Shown here: positions 1-8,305 of the stretch, in pieces
How the letters are laid out: every line of letters starts with the position of its first letter
Numbering within the stretch: position 1 is the first letter of the stretch
Source of the DNA: Verrucomicrobiota bacterium
GTDB lineage: Bacteria; Verrucomicrobiota; Verrucomicrobiia; Opitutales; UBA953
Direction of reading: 5' to 3'
Length of the DNA stretch: 64,000 nucleotides
Assembly: GCA_014193315.1 (NCBI GenBank)
Contig: BJHS01000004.1
Span: 93,161 to 157,160, forward strand
Program-made: the position numbers and the translations under genes
The notes under the pieces: model-generated
Told to the model about the DNA's origin: nothing
The model's input: the letters and a program-made list of their open reading frames with translations, nothing else
The model's database searches: none

Positions 1-2
1 TG

Positions 3-125
3 CCGCATGCCTCCGTCAGTTCCGTGAATCAGCTCGCGACCAGCCTGATGCCCGCCGGCCTCGATGCCGCCTTCCCGGAGCCGGAACTGCTCGACCTCGT
101 CGCCTGGCTCCGGAGCCTACGCTGA
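3..125 (+). CDS. C-terminal end of a PVC-type cytochrome c / haem-binding protein (5' truncated)
   Basis: An open frame enters from the left edge and stops at 123-125 after 40 residues. The tail has the pattern LMPAGLDAAF followed by ELLDLVAWLRSL, which is the usual end of the PVC cytochrome-like domain (a Met-Pro haem-ligand region, then the last helix). The same signature ends the haem domain of the large protein at 14124-18452 (GMPALDGVLSL, then RDLVAWLATL). No CxxCH lies inside the window because the gene is cut, so the assignment rests on the tail only. It is probably the end of a large exported dehydrogenase/HEAT/cytochrome fusion. Moderate confidence in family, none in substrate. Confidence 0.5.
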   Translation, partial: PHASVSSVNQLATSLMPAGLDAAFPEPELLDLVAWLRSLR

Positions 126-129
126 GCGG

Positions 130-303
130 TCAGCCAAGGAGCCAGAGCCCGCCCAGCAAGGGGAGGGCGAGAAGTAGCAGGCAGCCTCGGCCGCCGGTCG
201 GTGGGTATGCCGCCTCGGGGTCGAACTCCGGGTGGTCGTCGAGGGAGTCCCCGACCTCGTCCTGTGTCCGGTCTTCAAAGTCACCTTGCGGGTCGTCGTC
301 CAT
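130..303 (-). CDS. small acidic protein with one C-terminal membrane segment
   Basis: A 57-residue reading frame, with start ATG at 301-303. The first 30 residues are very acidic (MDDDPQGDFEDRTQDEVGDS), and the last 18 form one hydrophobic stretch ending LLGGLWLLG, so it is probably a tail-anchored membrane peptide. The open frame continues upstream of this ATG, but the extension overlaps the divergent glycosyltransferase and looks like shadow coding. The stop lies 4 bp after the convergent end of the upstream cytochrome gene. I do not recognise a family. Coding status is plausible but unproven because the gene is so short. Confidence 0.45.
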   Translation of the reverse strand: MDDDPQGDFEDRTQDEVGDSLDDHPEFDPEAAYPPTGGRGCLLLLALPLLGGLWLLG

Positions 304-394
304 CGGTGGGACTATGCCCGGGCGCGGGCGGTGCGCAAGGGGCGCCTCTGGGGTTGCCCCGCGCCGCTCGGGCTTCCTAGGATGCGACTCAAGC

Positions 395-1126
395 ATGGCC
401 ACGATTCTTTGCATGAAGTGGGGCACCAAGTACGGCCCCGAGTATGTCAACCGCCTCCACTCGATGGTAAAGCGGCACCTGACCATCCCCCACCGTTTCG
501 TGTGCCTCACCGACAACCGCGAGGGTCTGCACGCCGGCATCGAGACGTTCCCGATCCCTAGTCTTAAACTGCCGGCCGGCGCCCCCGAGCGTGGTTGGAC
601 CAAGCTCGTCTCGTTCTCGCCCGACCTCAGCGCGCCCGGCGGTCCCGAGCTCAAGGGCGAGGTGCTCTTCCTTGATATCGACATCGTGATCGTCGGCAAC
701 ATCGACGGGTTCTTCCAGCAACCCGGCGAGTTCCTGATTATCCGCGATTGGCAGAAGGGCGACTACACCGGCAACTCCTCCGTCTATCGCTGGACCGCCG
801 GGGCGCACCCCGACGTGCTCGACTATTTCCGCGCCAACCTCGAAGCCGTCCGCCAGCGCCATCGCAACGAGCAGGAATTCCTGACCGCCCACCTCAGCGC
901 CCAGGGTAAGGTCAGCTACTGGCCCGAGACCTGGTGCCGCAGCTTCAAGCGGCATTGCGTGAAGTATTTCCCGTTCTCCTTCTGGCAGACCCCGACCATC
1001 CCCGAAGGCGCGAAGATCGTGGTTTTCCATGGCGTGCCCAACCCGCCCGATGCCCTCGTCGGCCGCAGTGGCAAGTGGTACCGCCGCGTCCTGCCGACGC
1101 CTTGGATCGGGGAGAATTGGAAGTAA
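395..1126 (+). CDS. GT-A-like glycosyltransferase (nucleotide-sugar transferase family)
   Basis: 243 residues. A short Rossmann-like N-terminus (MATILCMKWGTKYGPEYVNR) is followed by a DxD-type metal-binding motif, FLDIDIVIVG (D94 and D96). This is characteristic of GT-A enzymes that bind the nucleotide-sugar diphosphate through Mn or Mg. Later segments (NEQEFLTAHL, WPETWCRSFKRHC) resemble the C-terminal half of bacterial glycosyltransferases that act on surface polysaccharide. I chose the ATG at 395 because the protein begins directly with the first beta strand; the open frame runs upstream to 314 without conserved sequence. No signal peptide is seen, so it is probably cytoplasmic. The acceptor is unknown. 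Confidence 0.6.
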   Translation: MATILCMKWGTKYGPEYVNRLHSMVKRHLTIPHRFVCLTDNREGLHAGIETFPIPSLKLPAGAPERGWTKLVSFSPDLSAPGGPELKGEVLFLDIDIVIVGNIDGFFQQPGEFLIIRDWQKGDYTGNSSVYRWTAGAHPDVLDYFRANLEAVRQRHRNEQEFLTAHLSAQGKVSYWPETWCRSFKRHCVKYFPFSFWQTPTIPEGAKIVVFHGVPNPPDALVGRSGKWYRRVLPTPWIGENWK

Positions 1127-1177
1127 GCAAGGGGTGATCAAGTACAGCTGGCAGGCTGGCCCGTGGGAGACGGTAAG

Positions 1178-1243
1178 TAGGGGCAGCACTGCGTGCTGCC
1201 CTAGCCGTGGGTAACAAAAAGGGCAGCACGCGGTGCTGCCCTT
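1178..1243. repeat. pair of REP-like palindromes
   Basis: Two hairpins share the same arms. Hairpin 1 has arms GGGCAGCAC (1181-1189) and GTGCTGCCC (1193-1201) with a 3-base loop. Hairpin 2 has arms AAGGGCAGCAC (1219-1229) and GTGCTGCCCTT (1233-1243) with loop GCG. They sit between the convergent ends of the glycosyltransferase gene and the RGG-protein gene, the usual position for REP elements and a position where they could also end transcription. A spacer with A5 separates them. Confidence 0.6.
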
Positions 1244-1267
1244 ACCAGCCTCGCTTGCGCGAGGCGC

Positions 1268-2653
1268 TTACTTGCTTTCCTCGGCGCCTTCGTCGTTGGC
1301 GGCTTCTTCCTTCGCTTGGGCCTGGCTGCTGAGCACGGGCTGGGCGAAGAGGCGGCTGTCCGAGAGTTTGGCGACGTAGCCTTCGTTGATCAGGAACTGC
1401 AGGTCGGCCGCCACGCGGGCCTTGACCTCGTCGGTGGCTTCGGCCCCGGTGAGCGCGAGCACCAGCTCCTTGGTCTGCTGGCCGGCTTCCTTGTCGAGGG
1501 CGTCCAGGATCTTCTGCATCGAATCGCTGAAGGTCTGCTTCGGGTCCCGGCAACGGCGACGCACGCCACAGACGTAGGTGATGCCCTTGGAGCCCTTCTT
1601 GTAGAGGTGGAAGCCTTCTTTGCGGAGGCGACCGCGGATACCGTTGGCGGTATCGAGCGGGAACTCGCGCTGGTTCTGGAGGAAGAAGCCGACGGAATCG
1701 CGGAGCGGGCCAGCGGGCATCGACTCCAGCAGACAACCGGCGAAGCGGACCCACGGGTGGGATTTGACGACGAGGTCCTTGCGGAAGGCTTGGAGGAAGC
1801 CGCGGGCGGCGTCGAGGTTCTCGAGGCGCTCGGGTTCGCCTTCCTGGCGATCCTTGGGGACATATTCATTCCGGCGGGACATGGCCTTGAGCCAGGCGTC
1901 GATCTGTTCCTGTTCGCGGACCATCTCGAGGCCGGCCTTGAAGCGGTCGAACGAGCTGTTTGGGCAGTGGCGGGAATGGTGCTGGCGGAGCGCCTTCTGG
2001 TAATCGTGGTGGGTCGGGGAGCCCAGGATGATGCCGGTCTGCTTGCAGCGCGCGACCATCTGGAAGGCGCCCTTCGGGGCCTCGACCTCGACTTCGACGA
2101 CGTCGAAGAACTTGTCGAGGTGGCGGGACATCACGTGCTGGATGGCTTCGCCTTCGGTGAGGAAGGGGACGCCGTCCGGAATCGAGACGCTGAGGGTCGC
2201 CGTAGGGTTGTGCTCCGCGTCGAGCGGGCGGATCACGACGGAGAGGCGATCCTCCTTGTCGAGGATCAGCTTCGCCACGTCGAATAAGGCGTAGGTCATG
2301 GCGTTTTTCTTCATCGCGCCGCCCAGCAGCTCGAATTTCTTGTCGTCGGGGAAGAAGGCGACCTCGACCACCGGACGGAACGGGGGTTCTTCCTGCCAGT
2401 TGGAAGGGCCGCGGTCATCGCGACGGGGTCCGCGGTCATCGTGGCGCGGGCCGCCGGAGCGGGGAGGGCCCTTGCGGTCGCCACCAGCGCCGAAGCGAGG
2501 ACGGTCGCCCCGGTCTTCACGGCCAGCGCCACGGCCGCCGCTGACTTTCTCGGCCGGGCCATTGACCCAGGAGGGGCCGAAACCAAGCGAGGACAGTCCC
2601 AGGTCGAGGGAAGGGTCCTTGGAAGGGTTGTTCTCGGCCGATTCGGAAGACAT
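1268..2653 (-). CDS. conserved-looking protein of unknown function with an RGG-rich N-terminus
   Basis: 461 residues. I chose the ATG at 2651-2653 (MSSESAENNP); an upstream in-frame start adds only 13 residues. Residues 38-83 are low complexity and rich in R, G and D (GGRGAGREDRGDRPRFG), like RGG/RG RNA-binding tails. The middle carries a Cys/His cluster (C203, H215, H216, H225, H226, H229, C230), a possible metal site. The C-terminal third (RKEGFHLYKKGSKGITYVCG, then VRRRCRDPKQ) looks like a compact basic domain followed by an Ala/Glu-rich tail. No catalytic family is recognisable. RNA binding is an inference from composition. It is transcribed away from the tRNA-Leu/purD unit. Similar proteins may exist in other Opitutia, but I could not check. 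Confidence 0.6.
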   Translation of the reverse strand: MSSESAENNPSKDPSLDLGLSSLGFGPSWVNGPAEKVSGGRGAGREDRGDRPRFGAGGDRKGPPRSGGPRHDDRGPRRDDRGPSNWQEEPPFRPVVEVAFFPDDKKFELLGGAMKKNAMTYALFDVAKLILDKEDRLSVVIRPLDAEHNPTATLSVSIPDGVPFLTEGEAIQHVMSRHLDKFFDVVEVEVEAPKGAFQMVARCKQTGIILGSPTHHDYQKALRQHHSRHCPNSSFDRFKAGLEMVREQEQIDAWLKAMSRRNEYVPKDRQEGEPERLENLDAARGFLQAFRKDLVVKSHPWVRFAGCLLESMPAGPLRDSVGFFLQNQREFPLDTANGIRGRLRKEGFHLYKKGSKGITYVCGVRRRCRDPKQTFSDSMQKILDALDKEAGQQTKELVLALTGAEATDEVKARVAADLQFLINEGYVAKLSDSRLFAQPVLSSQAQAKEEAANDEGAEESK

Positions 2654-2756
2654 TGCGAAAAGTAGCGTTTGGGAAAGATGCTGGTTTGGCAAGCGTTGGC
2701 ATAAGCGGTTTTTTCTTGCACCCGGTCTCGGGAGTTCCAGCGTGCACCTCCCCTTT

Positions 2757-2840
2757 GCTCAGGTGGTGGAATGGCAGACACGCATGCTTGAGGTGCATGT
2801 GCCGCAAGGTGTCCGGGTTCAAGTCCCGGCCTGAGCACCA
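2757..2840 (+). tRNA. tRNA-Leu (anticodon GAG)
   Basis: The acceptor arms GCTCAGG (2757-2763) and CCTGAGC pair fully, followed by ACCA, so CCA is encoded. The anticodon stem is CATGC (2783-2787)/GCATG (2795-2799), with loop TTGAGGT giving anticodon GAG at 2790-2792. A long variable arm and the T-arm motif GGGTTCAAGTCCC fit a class II tRNA-Leu. A terminator follows at once. Confidence 0.95.
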
Positions 2841-2848
2841 AATATCGG

Positions 2849-2884
2849 CAGGGCCGGTTCAAAATCGAACCGGCCCTGTTTTTT
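2849..2884 (+). terminator. rho-independent terminator of tRNA-Leu
   Basis: A 12-bp perfect stem (CAGGGCCGGTTC, 2849-2860; its complement 2867-2878) with a 6-base loop is followed by six T. It separates the tRNA from purD. Confidence 0.9.
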
Positions 2885-2919
2885 GTTCCCTTGAGCCAAG
2901 TCTCCCGCAAAACAGAGGC

Positions 2920-4218
2920 ATGGCACCGCAGGACCGGCTCGACGTTCTCATCCTTGGCTCCGGCGGCCGTGAGCACGCGTTGCTCAAGGCCTGCCTTCGC
3001 AGCCCCCGCGTCGCCAAGGTCCGGGTCGCCCCTGGCAATGGCGGGATGGCGCTGGAGGCCGAGTGCCTCGAGGTCGATGCCGCCAACCCTGCCGCGGTCC
3101 TCGAACTCGTTCGGCGGACGGGCTCCACCTTTGTGATTGTCGGCCCCGAAGTGCCCCTCGCCGCGGGCGTGGTCGATGCCCTCGAGTCCGCGGGTATCCC
3201 GGCTTACGGACCGCTCGCCGCCGGCGCCCGGCTCGAGTCGAGCAAGGCCTTCAGCAAGGATTTCATGGTGCGCCACCGCGTGCCGACCGCCGCTTCCGCC
3301 ACCTTCAATCAGCTAGCCCCCGCGCTCGCCTACGTGCGCGCCCAGCCTGTCCCCGTCGTCATCAAGGCCTCCGGTCTGGCCGCGGGCAAGGGCGTCGTCA
3401 TCGCCACCACCTTGGCCGAGGCCGAGGCGGCGCTGCACGACATGATGGAGACCAAGGTCTTCGGCCCCTCCGGCGACGAGGTGGTCATCGAGGAGTTTAT
3501 GCAGGGCGAGGAAGCTTCCATCATGCTGATGGTCTGCGGCGAGGAGTACTTGATGCTACCGCCGAGCCAGGACCATAAGCGGGTGGGGGAGGGCGATACC
3601 GGCCTCAACACCGGCGGCATGGGTGCCTACGCCCCCACGACCGTGGTCACCGCCGATGTCGAGCGCCGTTTGCGCGAGGAGATCATCGTCCCGACCCTGC
3701 GCGGCTTGAAGGCCGATGGCATCGACTACCGCGGCACTCTTTACGTCGGCATCATGGTCACGGCGACAGGTCCCCGCGTCGTGGAGTTCAACGTGCGCTT
3801 CGGGGACCCCGAGTGTCAGGTGCTGATGCCATCGCTGGAGACCGACCCGGTCGAAATCATGGAGGCTATCGCCCACGGGCGCTTCCGGGCCAGCTCCGTG
3901 AAACTTCGTCCGGGCTCGACCATCATCATCGTCCTGGCCGCCGGGGGGTACCCGGGCGAGATTCGCAAGGGCGACGTCATCACTTTACCCGCCGAGCTCC
4001 CGGTCGGGGTCGACATCGTCCATGGCGGCACCAAGCGCCTGCCGGATGGCCGGGTCGTCACCTCGGGCGGTCGCGTGCTCGGGGTCGTCGCCCATGGCGC
4101 GACTCTGCAGGATGCTGCCCGCCGGGCCTACGCCGTCGTCCCGCAAGTCCGTTTTGAGGGGGCCCATCACCGTCGGGATATCGGCTATCGCCAGCTCAAG
4201 CGTGACGGCGCGCTCTGA
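2920..4218 (+). CDS. purD: phosphoribosylamine--glycine ligase
   Basis: 432 residues, the usual length of PurD. It catalyses ATP-dependent joining of 5-phosphoribosylamine and glycine to GAR in de novo purine synthesis, in the cytoplasm. The N-terminal Rossmann-like domain starts DVLILGSGGREHAL, the family signature. The ATP-grasp core follows (PVVIKASGLAAGKGVV; VIEEFMQGEEASI), then DHKRVGEGDTGLNTGGMGAY and the metal-binding EFNVRFGDPECQ. The C-terminal domain is complete. The ATG at 2920 is chosen because the conserved N-terminus begins 8 residues later; the open frame continues upstream through the tRNA gene and cannot be coding there. No other pur genes are in the window. Confidence 0.97.
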   Translation: MAPQDRLDVLILGSGGREHALLKACLRSPRVAKVRVAPGNGGMALEAECLEVDAANPAAVLELVRRTGSTFVIVGPEVPLAAGVVDALESAGIPAYGPLAAGARLESSKAFSKDFMVRHRVPTAASATFNQLAPALAYVRAQPVPVVIKASGLAAGKGVVIATTLAEAEAALHDMMETKVFGPSGDEVVIEEFMQGEEASIMLMVCGEEYLMLPPSQDHKRVGEGDTGLNTGGMGAYAPTTVVTADVERRLREEIIVPTLRGLKADGIDYRGTLYVGIMVTATGPRVVEFNVRFGDPECQVLMPSLETDPVEIMEAIAHGRFRASSVKLRPGSTIIIVLAAGGYPGEIRKGDVITLPAELPVGVDIVHGGTKRLPDGRVVTSGGRVLGVVAHGATLQDAARRAYAVVPQVRFEGAHHRRDIGYRQLKRDGAL

Positions 4219-4256
4219 ACGCTTGAACGGGGGCGAAAGCCTCCCATCGTCACCCC

Positions 4257-4742
4257 ATGGCCGCTGAGCGCGACACCGTGATCTTCGTCTGCACCGGCAA
4301 CACTTGCCGGAGCCCGATGGCGGAGGCGTTACTGCGCGCCGCCTTGGCCAAGCGCGGGGAAGGGCTGGCCCATCTTAAGGTGGTCTCCGGCGGGCTGGCC
4401 GCGGCGGGCGGCGAAACCGCCTCGGCGAACTCCGTCAAAGCGATGGCCCGCATCGGGCTCGATATCTCCGCCCACCGGAGCCGCTTGCTGACGCAGGCGG
4501 AACTCGACCGGAGCGCCGTGGTCTTCGCGATGACGGAGTCGCACCTCGAAGCCCTGGCCCACCGCTTCGATTGTTTGCCCGAGGCGGTCCTCCTCTTGCG
4601 CGACGTGCTTCCGCTGGAAGCCCCTCGCGGCATTCCCGATCCCTACGGCGGGGATTACCGCGCCTATGAGGATGCCCGCGATTCCATGGTTGAAGCGATG
4701 CCCGCTATGCTGGAGTTTCTCCGGCAGCATTTCACCCGATGA
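4257..4742 (+). CDS. low-molecular-weight phosphatase, probable protein-arginine phosphatase (YwlE type)
   Basis: 161 residues. The P-loop near the N-terminus reads VCTGNTCRSP, i.e. CX5R with nucleophile C12 and R18. The general-acid loop DPYGG lies in the last third. Known for the family: B. subtilis YwlE has Thr in the loop (CTGNT) and prefers phospho-arginine, whereas tyrosine phosphatases have Ile or Leu there. Here the residue is T16, so arginine-phosphatase activity is the better guess. The stop overlaps the rpiB start by ATGA (4739-4742), so the two are translationally coupled. The order phosphatase-rpiB-glyA matches ywlE-ywlF-glyA of Bacillus. No McsB-type arginine kinase is present in the window. 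Confidence 0.85.
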   Translation: MAAERDTVIFVCTGNTCRSPMAEALLRAALAKRGEGLAHLKVVSGGLAAAGGETASANSVKAMARIGLDISAHRSRLLTQAELDRSAVVFAMTESHLEALAHRFDCLPEAVLLLRDVLPLEAPRGIPDPYGGDYRAYEDARDSMVEAMPAMLEFLRQHFTR

Positions 4743-5185
4743 CCACGGCCTTCGCCCTTTCTTTTGGCAGCGACCACGGCGGTCTCGCCCTGCGCCGTGA
4801 CCTCATCGCCGCCCTTCGCTCCCAGGGGTATGGCATCCTGGATCGTGGCACGGAGACCGCAGAATCCTGTGATTATCCCGACTACGCTCATGCAGTGGGG
4901 GCGGACGTCAACGCCGGGCGGGCCAAGTTCGGCATCCTGGTGTGCACCACGGGAATCGGTATCTCCATCGCCGCGAACAAGGTCCCGGGGATTCGCGCCG
5001 CCCTCGTCCAGAGCGCCGATGCCGCCGGGCTGAGCCGCCGCCATAATGACGCGAACGTCCTGTGTTTAGGGGCCAAGTATGTCGACCTCCCGCTTGCGCT
5101 GGCCTGCGTCAAGGCTTTCCTGACGGCGGAGTTCGAAGCCGGCCGCCATTGCCGCCGCGTCGACAAACTGGAGCCCCTCGCTTAA
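4739..5185 (+). CDS. rpiB: ribose-5-phosphate isomerase B
   Basis: 148 residues, full length for the RpiB/LacAB family. It interconverts ribose-5-phosphate and ribulose-5-phosphate in the pentose phosphate pathway. The N-terminus carries the SDHGG substrate-binding motif, and VCTTGIGISIAANK contains the catalytic Cys and the anion-hole glycines. HNDANVLCLGAKY is the conserved C-terminal helix region. The start overlaps the upstream phosphatase stop (ATGA), so it is expressed by coupling. glyA follows after a 59-bp pyrimidine-rich gap. Confidence 0.95.
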   Translation: MTTAFALSFGSDHGGLALRRDLIAALRSQGYGILDRGTETAESCDYPDYAHAVGADVNAGRAKFGILVCTTGIGISIAANKVPGIRAALVQSADAAGLSRRHNDANVLCLGAKYVDLPLALACVKAFLTAEFEAGRHCRRVDKLEPLA

Positions 5186-5244
5186 GCCCGCCGTCTTTTC
5201 CGTTGCCAACCTCACCTTAACTTCCTGCCTTTCCCGCACCGCCC

Positions 5245-6498
5245 ATGACCGCCATCCGCCGCATCCCGCTTGCCCAGCTCGATTCCGAGATCGACGCCTT
5301 GATCAAGGCCGAGCTCAAGCGCCAGCAGACGCACCTTGAACTCATCGCCTCCGAGAACTTCACGCTCCCGGCGATCATGGAGGCTCAGGGTAGCGTCCTG
5401 ACCAATAAGTATGCGGAAGGTTACCCCGGCAAGCGCTGGTACGGCGGTTGCGAGAATGTGGACCAGATTGAGCAGCTCGCCATCGACCGCGCCAAGAAAC
5501 TCTTCGGCGCCGACCACGCCAACGTCCAGCCGCACTCCGGCAGCCAGGCCAACGCCGCCGTCTACTTCGCGACCATCAAGCCCGGCGATAAGATCCTGAC
5601 GATGAACCTGTCGCACGGCGGGCACCTCACGCACGGCAACGCCGCCAATTTCTCGGGTAAGCTCTACACCGTCGTGCACTACGGCGTGGGCACCGATGGT
5701 CGCATCAACTACGACGAGGTTGAGGAGATGGCCAAGCGCGAGAAGCCCAAGATGATCACCGTGGGCGCCTCCGCCTACGCCCGGGAAATCGATTTCGCCC
5801 GCTTCGGCAAGATCGCCAAGGAGAACGGCGCGTTGCTCCTCGCCGACATCGCCCACATCGCCGGTCTGGTCGCCGCGGGCGTCCACCCGTCGCCCGTCCA
5901 GCACGCCGATTTCGTCACCACCACGACCCACAAGACGTTGCGCGGTCCGCGCGGCGGTCTGATCCTCTGCAAGGCCGAGCACGCCAAGGCCATCGACTCC
6001 TCGGTCTTCCCCGGCACCCAGGGCGGCCCCCTGGAGCACGTCATTGCCGCCAAGGCGGTCTGCTTCGCCCAGTGCGCGACCCCCGAATTCCAGGATTACG
6101 CCCGCCAGGTGGTCGCTAATTCCCGCGCCCTCGCCGATGCCTTGGTCGCCCTTGGTTTTGGCCTAATCAGTGGTGGTACCGATAACCATCTGAGCCTCAT
6201 CGATTTGCGTAAGAGCCACCCGAATGTCTCTGGTAAAGACGCACAGCTCGCCCTCGAAGCCGCCCACATCACGACCAACAAAAATACGGTGCCCGATGAG
6301 ACCCGTAGCCCCTTCCTTGCCAGCGGTATCCGTGTCGGCACCCCGGCCGTGACCTCCCGCGGCATGAAAGAGGCCGAGATGAAGGAAATTGCTCGGGCGA
6401 TCTCGATTGCTCTCTCGGACCCCCAGAATCCTTCGAAAATCGAAGAAGCTAAGGTCATTGCCGAAGGCCTGTGCGCCCGATTCCCCTTGCCCTACTGA
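5245..6498 (+). CDS. glyA: serine hydroxymethyltransferase
   Basis: 417 residues. A PLP enzyme that converts serine and THF to glycine and methylene-THF. It carries LIASENF and the substrate-binding [11 protein letters not shown] region near the N-terminus, [11 protein letters not shown] for cofactor phosphate binding, and the Schiff-base lysine in [15 protein letters not shown]. The C-terminal region [12 protein letters not shown] is intact. Third gene of the phosphatase-rpiB-glyA run. Its glycine product is a substrate of PurD just upstream, but co-regulation is only an inference. The leader lacks a Shine-Dalgarno sequence and is C/T-rich. Confidence 0.98.
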   Translation: MTAIRRIPLAQLDSEIDALIKAELKRQQTHLELIASENFTLPAIMEAQGSVLTNKYAEGYPGKRWYGGCENVDQIEQLAIDRAKKLFGADHANVQPHSGSQANAAVYFATIKPGDKILTMNLSHGGHLTHGNAANFSGKLYTVVHYGVGTDGRINYDEVEEMAKREKPKMITVGASAYAREIDFARFGKIAKENGALLLADIAHIAGLVAAGVHPSPVQHADFVTTTTHKTLRGPRGGLILCKAEHAKAIDSSVFPGTQGGPLEHVIAAKAVCFAQCATPEFQDYARQVVANSRALADALVALGFGLISGGTDNHLSLIDLRKSHPNVSGKDAQLALEAAHITTNKNTVPDETRSPFLASGIRVGTPAVTSRGMKEAEMKEIARAISIALSDPQNPSKIEEAKVIAEGLCARFPLPY

Positions 6499-6567
6499 CC
6501 CATGGGAATTGTTTTCGCTTCCATTTCCCGCTCTTAATCCATTATTCTCGAATCTACCCCAATACCA

Positions 6568-7269
6568 ATGACTCCCTCCATGCGTAAACGTAAGGGTTTT
6601 ACCCTCATCGAACTTTTGACCGTGATCGCGATCATCGGCATCCTCGCGACCGCCCTTGTTCCGGCCGTCAAGAAAGTCCAAGAACTCGCCCGTCGCACCT
6701 CAGCCCTCTCCAAACTCCGCAACATTGGTGCCGCCGTCAAGGTCGCGACCGATAACGGCGCCAAGCAGATCAAAGATGCGGCCTTCTCCCTCGGCACCCC
6801 TTCCCTGACCGCCTCCAAGATGCCGGAGTACATGCAGATGCTTTCCATCTATGGCGGTATCAATGACGCTACCCAGTGGTACATCGACTCCGACGCCCTC
6901 AATGAAAGCGTCACCGTGCCCCGCCAGATTCTTTCCGGTGCGTCTCCTTCCCAACAGCCCGACCCCGGCCTTAGCAGCGCTTCCGTCTCCTGGACGACCT
7001 ACACCCCGAGCGTGAAGTCCGACGAAGGCACGATTCCCCTAATGTGGACCCGTGGCCTCAATGATTCCGGCGCTTGGGATACCTCCAAGGACGCCGTTTG
7101 GGGCGCCGACGGTGGCCACATCTACTTCAACAGCGGTCGCGTCGAGTGGTTCACCGACACCTCGAACTCCGACAACCAGTTCACCTCCCGCATCGATGGC
7201 AAGGGTACGACGAAGTGGAAGGAAGCCGTTTCCAAGACCTTCACGGGTAAGGAACTGGCCGCCAAGTAA
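6568..7269 (+). CDS. type II secretion / type IV pilin-like pseudopilin
   Basis: 233 residues. A class III signal peptide: a short basic leader ending RKRKG, then FTLIELLTVIAIIGILA. Prepilin peptidase would cut after G10, leaving N-methyl-Phe at +1 and Glu at +5. The single N-terminal helix is followed by a globular domain rich in T, S, D and G, ending with a GADGGHIYFNSGRVEWF segment like the C-terminal motif of verrucomicrobial and planctomycete prepilin-type proteins, which occur in many stand-alone copies. An in-frame ATG four codons in (MRKRKG) is an equally good start. No secretion apparatus genes adjoin it. A terminator follows at 7295. Confidence 0.88.
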   Translation: MTPSMRKRKGFTLIELLTVIAIIGILATALVPAVKKVQELARRTSALSKLRNIGAAVKVATDNGAKQIKDAAFSLGTPSLTASKMPEYMQMLSIYGGINDATQWYIDSDALNESVTVPRQILSGASPSQQPDPGLSSASVSWTTYTPSVKSDEGTIPLMWTRGLNDSGAWDTSKDAVWGADGGHIYFNSGRVEWFTDTSNSDNQFTSRIDGKGTTKWKEAVSKTFTGKELAAK

Positions 7270-7294
7270 GTCCAAGAACGCTTGGTTCACGAAA

Positions 7295-7317
7295 GCCCCG
7301 GGCCACCGGGGTTTTTT
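7295..7317 (+). terminator. rho-independent terminator of the pseudopilin gene
   Basis: Stem CCCCGG (7296-7301)/CCGGGG (7306-7311) with loop GCCA, then TTTTTT. A smaller hairpin CCAAG-AACG-CTTGG lies just upstream at 7272-7285. Confidence 0.75.
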
Positions 7318-7360
7318 GTTTCCAGCCGTTTCCGCCGCGGCAATCTGGACGCTCCCACCG

Positions 7361-8305
7361 ATGGCCACTGCCCGCACCTGGATCGCCGCCTGCCGCCCCA
7401 AGACCTTGGTGGCGGCTGTCGCGCCCATCGCGCTCGGCGGTACGGTGGTCGTCGCGATCCCGGGCGGGCCGAGCCTTTGGGCGGAACCAGGTTTTATCCT
7501 CATCATCCTGAGCTGCCTCGGCTTCGCGCTCTGCGTGCAGGTCGCCTGTAATTTCGCCAACGACCTAGGGGATGCGCGTCGCGGCGCGGACACCGTTGCG
7601 CGCGTTGGCCCCCGTCGCGCCGTCTCGGCGGGCGACATCACGCCCGACGCGATGCGTCGCGGCATCTGGGTCGTTTGTCTGCTCGCCCTCGTGCTTGGCG
7701 CGCCGGTCGCCTCGCTTTCCCCGTGGTTGTTGCTGGCTGGTCTCCTGGCGATCGCTTGCGCGCTGGCATATACGTTGGGCCCGTTCCCGCTCGCCTATCG
7801 CGGGCTCGGTGACGTCTTCGTCGTCGGTTGTTTCGGAGTCCAGGCGACGGTGCTGACCGCTTGGGCGGTTTGCACGCCAGGCCCGTGTGACTGCGGCTGT
7901 AACACGCCGTTGATGCCTTGGGCAGCGGCGATCCTCGCCGGCCTCGGCCTAGGTCTGCTGGCCGACAACATCCTCGTCGCGAACAACGCCCGCGACTACG
8001 AGACCGACCTTGCCGTGGCCAAACGCACGACGGTGGTGCGTTTCGGCCGCGGCTTCGCGCGTGATCTCCATGGGTTCAATACCATCGTCGGTCTCGGTTG
8101 TCTGGCCCTGGTCTTTGGCTGGGCGCCGTTGGCGCTGCTCCCCGTCGGGCTTTGGCATCACCTCGGCTTCCGCCAGGCCCGCCAGCCTGTCGATTTCCTG
8201 CCGTTTCTCGGTCGGGCCGCGGGCCTCATGCTCTTAGCTACGGTCCTGTGCGTAACTGCCACTTGCCTTGGCTGGGTGCCCGCTGGCACCCTTGGGACGC
8301 GATGA
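7361..8305 (+). CDS. menA: 1,4-dihydroxy-2-naphthoate polyprenyltransferase (UbiA family)
   Basis: 314 residues with about eight or nine hydrophobic segments. The first Asp-rich motif is NFANDLGDARRGADT and the second is NNARDYETD; both bind the Mg-prenyl diphosphate in UbiA prenyltransferases. The N-terminal WIAACRPKTL is typical of MenA. It would attach the isoprenoid tail to DHNA to make demethylmenaquinone in the membrane, which fits an organism using ACIII as quinol oxidase. The ATG at 7361 is chosen because the conserved sequence starts four residues later. The stop overlaps the deaminase start (ATGA, 8302-8305). The C-terminal half is Cys/Pro-rich in one loop (TPGPCDCGCN). The exact substrate (MenA versus another UbiA) is likely, not proven. 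Confidence 0.85.
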   Translation: MATARTWIAACRPKTLVAAVAPIALGGTVVVAIPGGPSLWAEPGFILIILSCLGFALCVQVACNFANDLGDARRGADTVARVGPRRAVSAGDITPDAMRRGIWVVCLLALVLGAPVASLSPWLLLAGLLAIACALAYTLGPFPLAYRGLGDVFVVGCFGVQATVLTAWAVCTPGPCDCGCNTPLMPWAAAILAGLGLGLLADNILVANNARDYETDLAVAKRTTVVRFGRGFARDLHGFNTIVGLGCLALVFGWAPLALLPVGLWHHLGFRQARQPVDFLPFLGRAAGLMLLATVLCVTATCLGWVPAGTLGTR

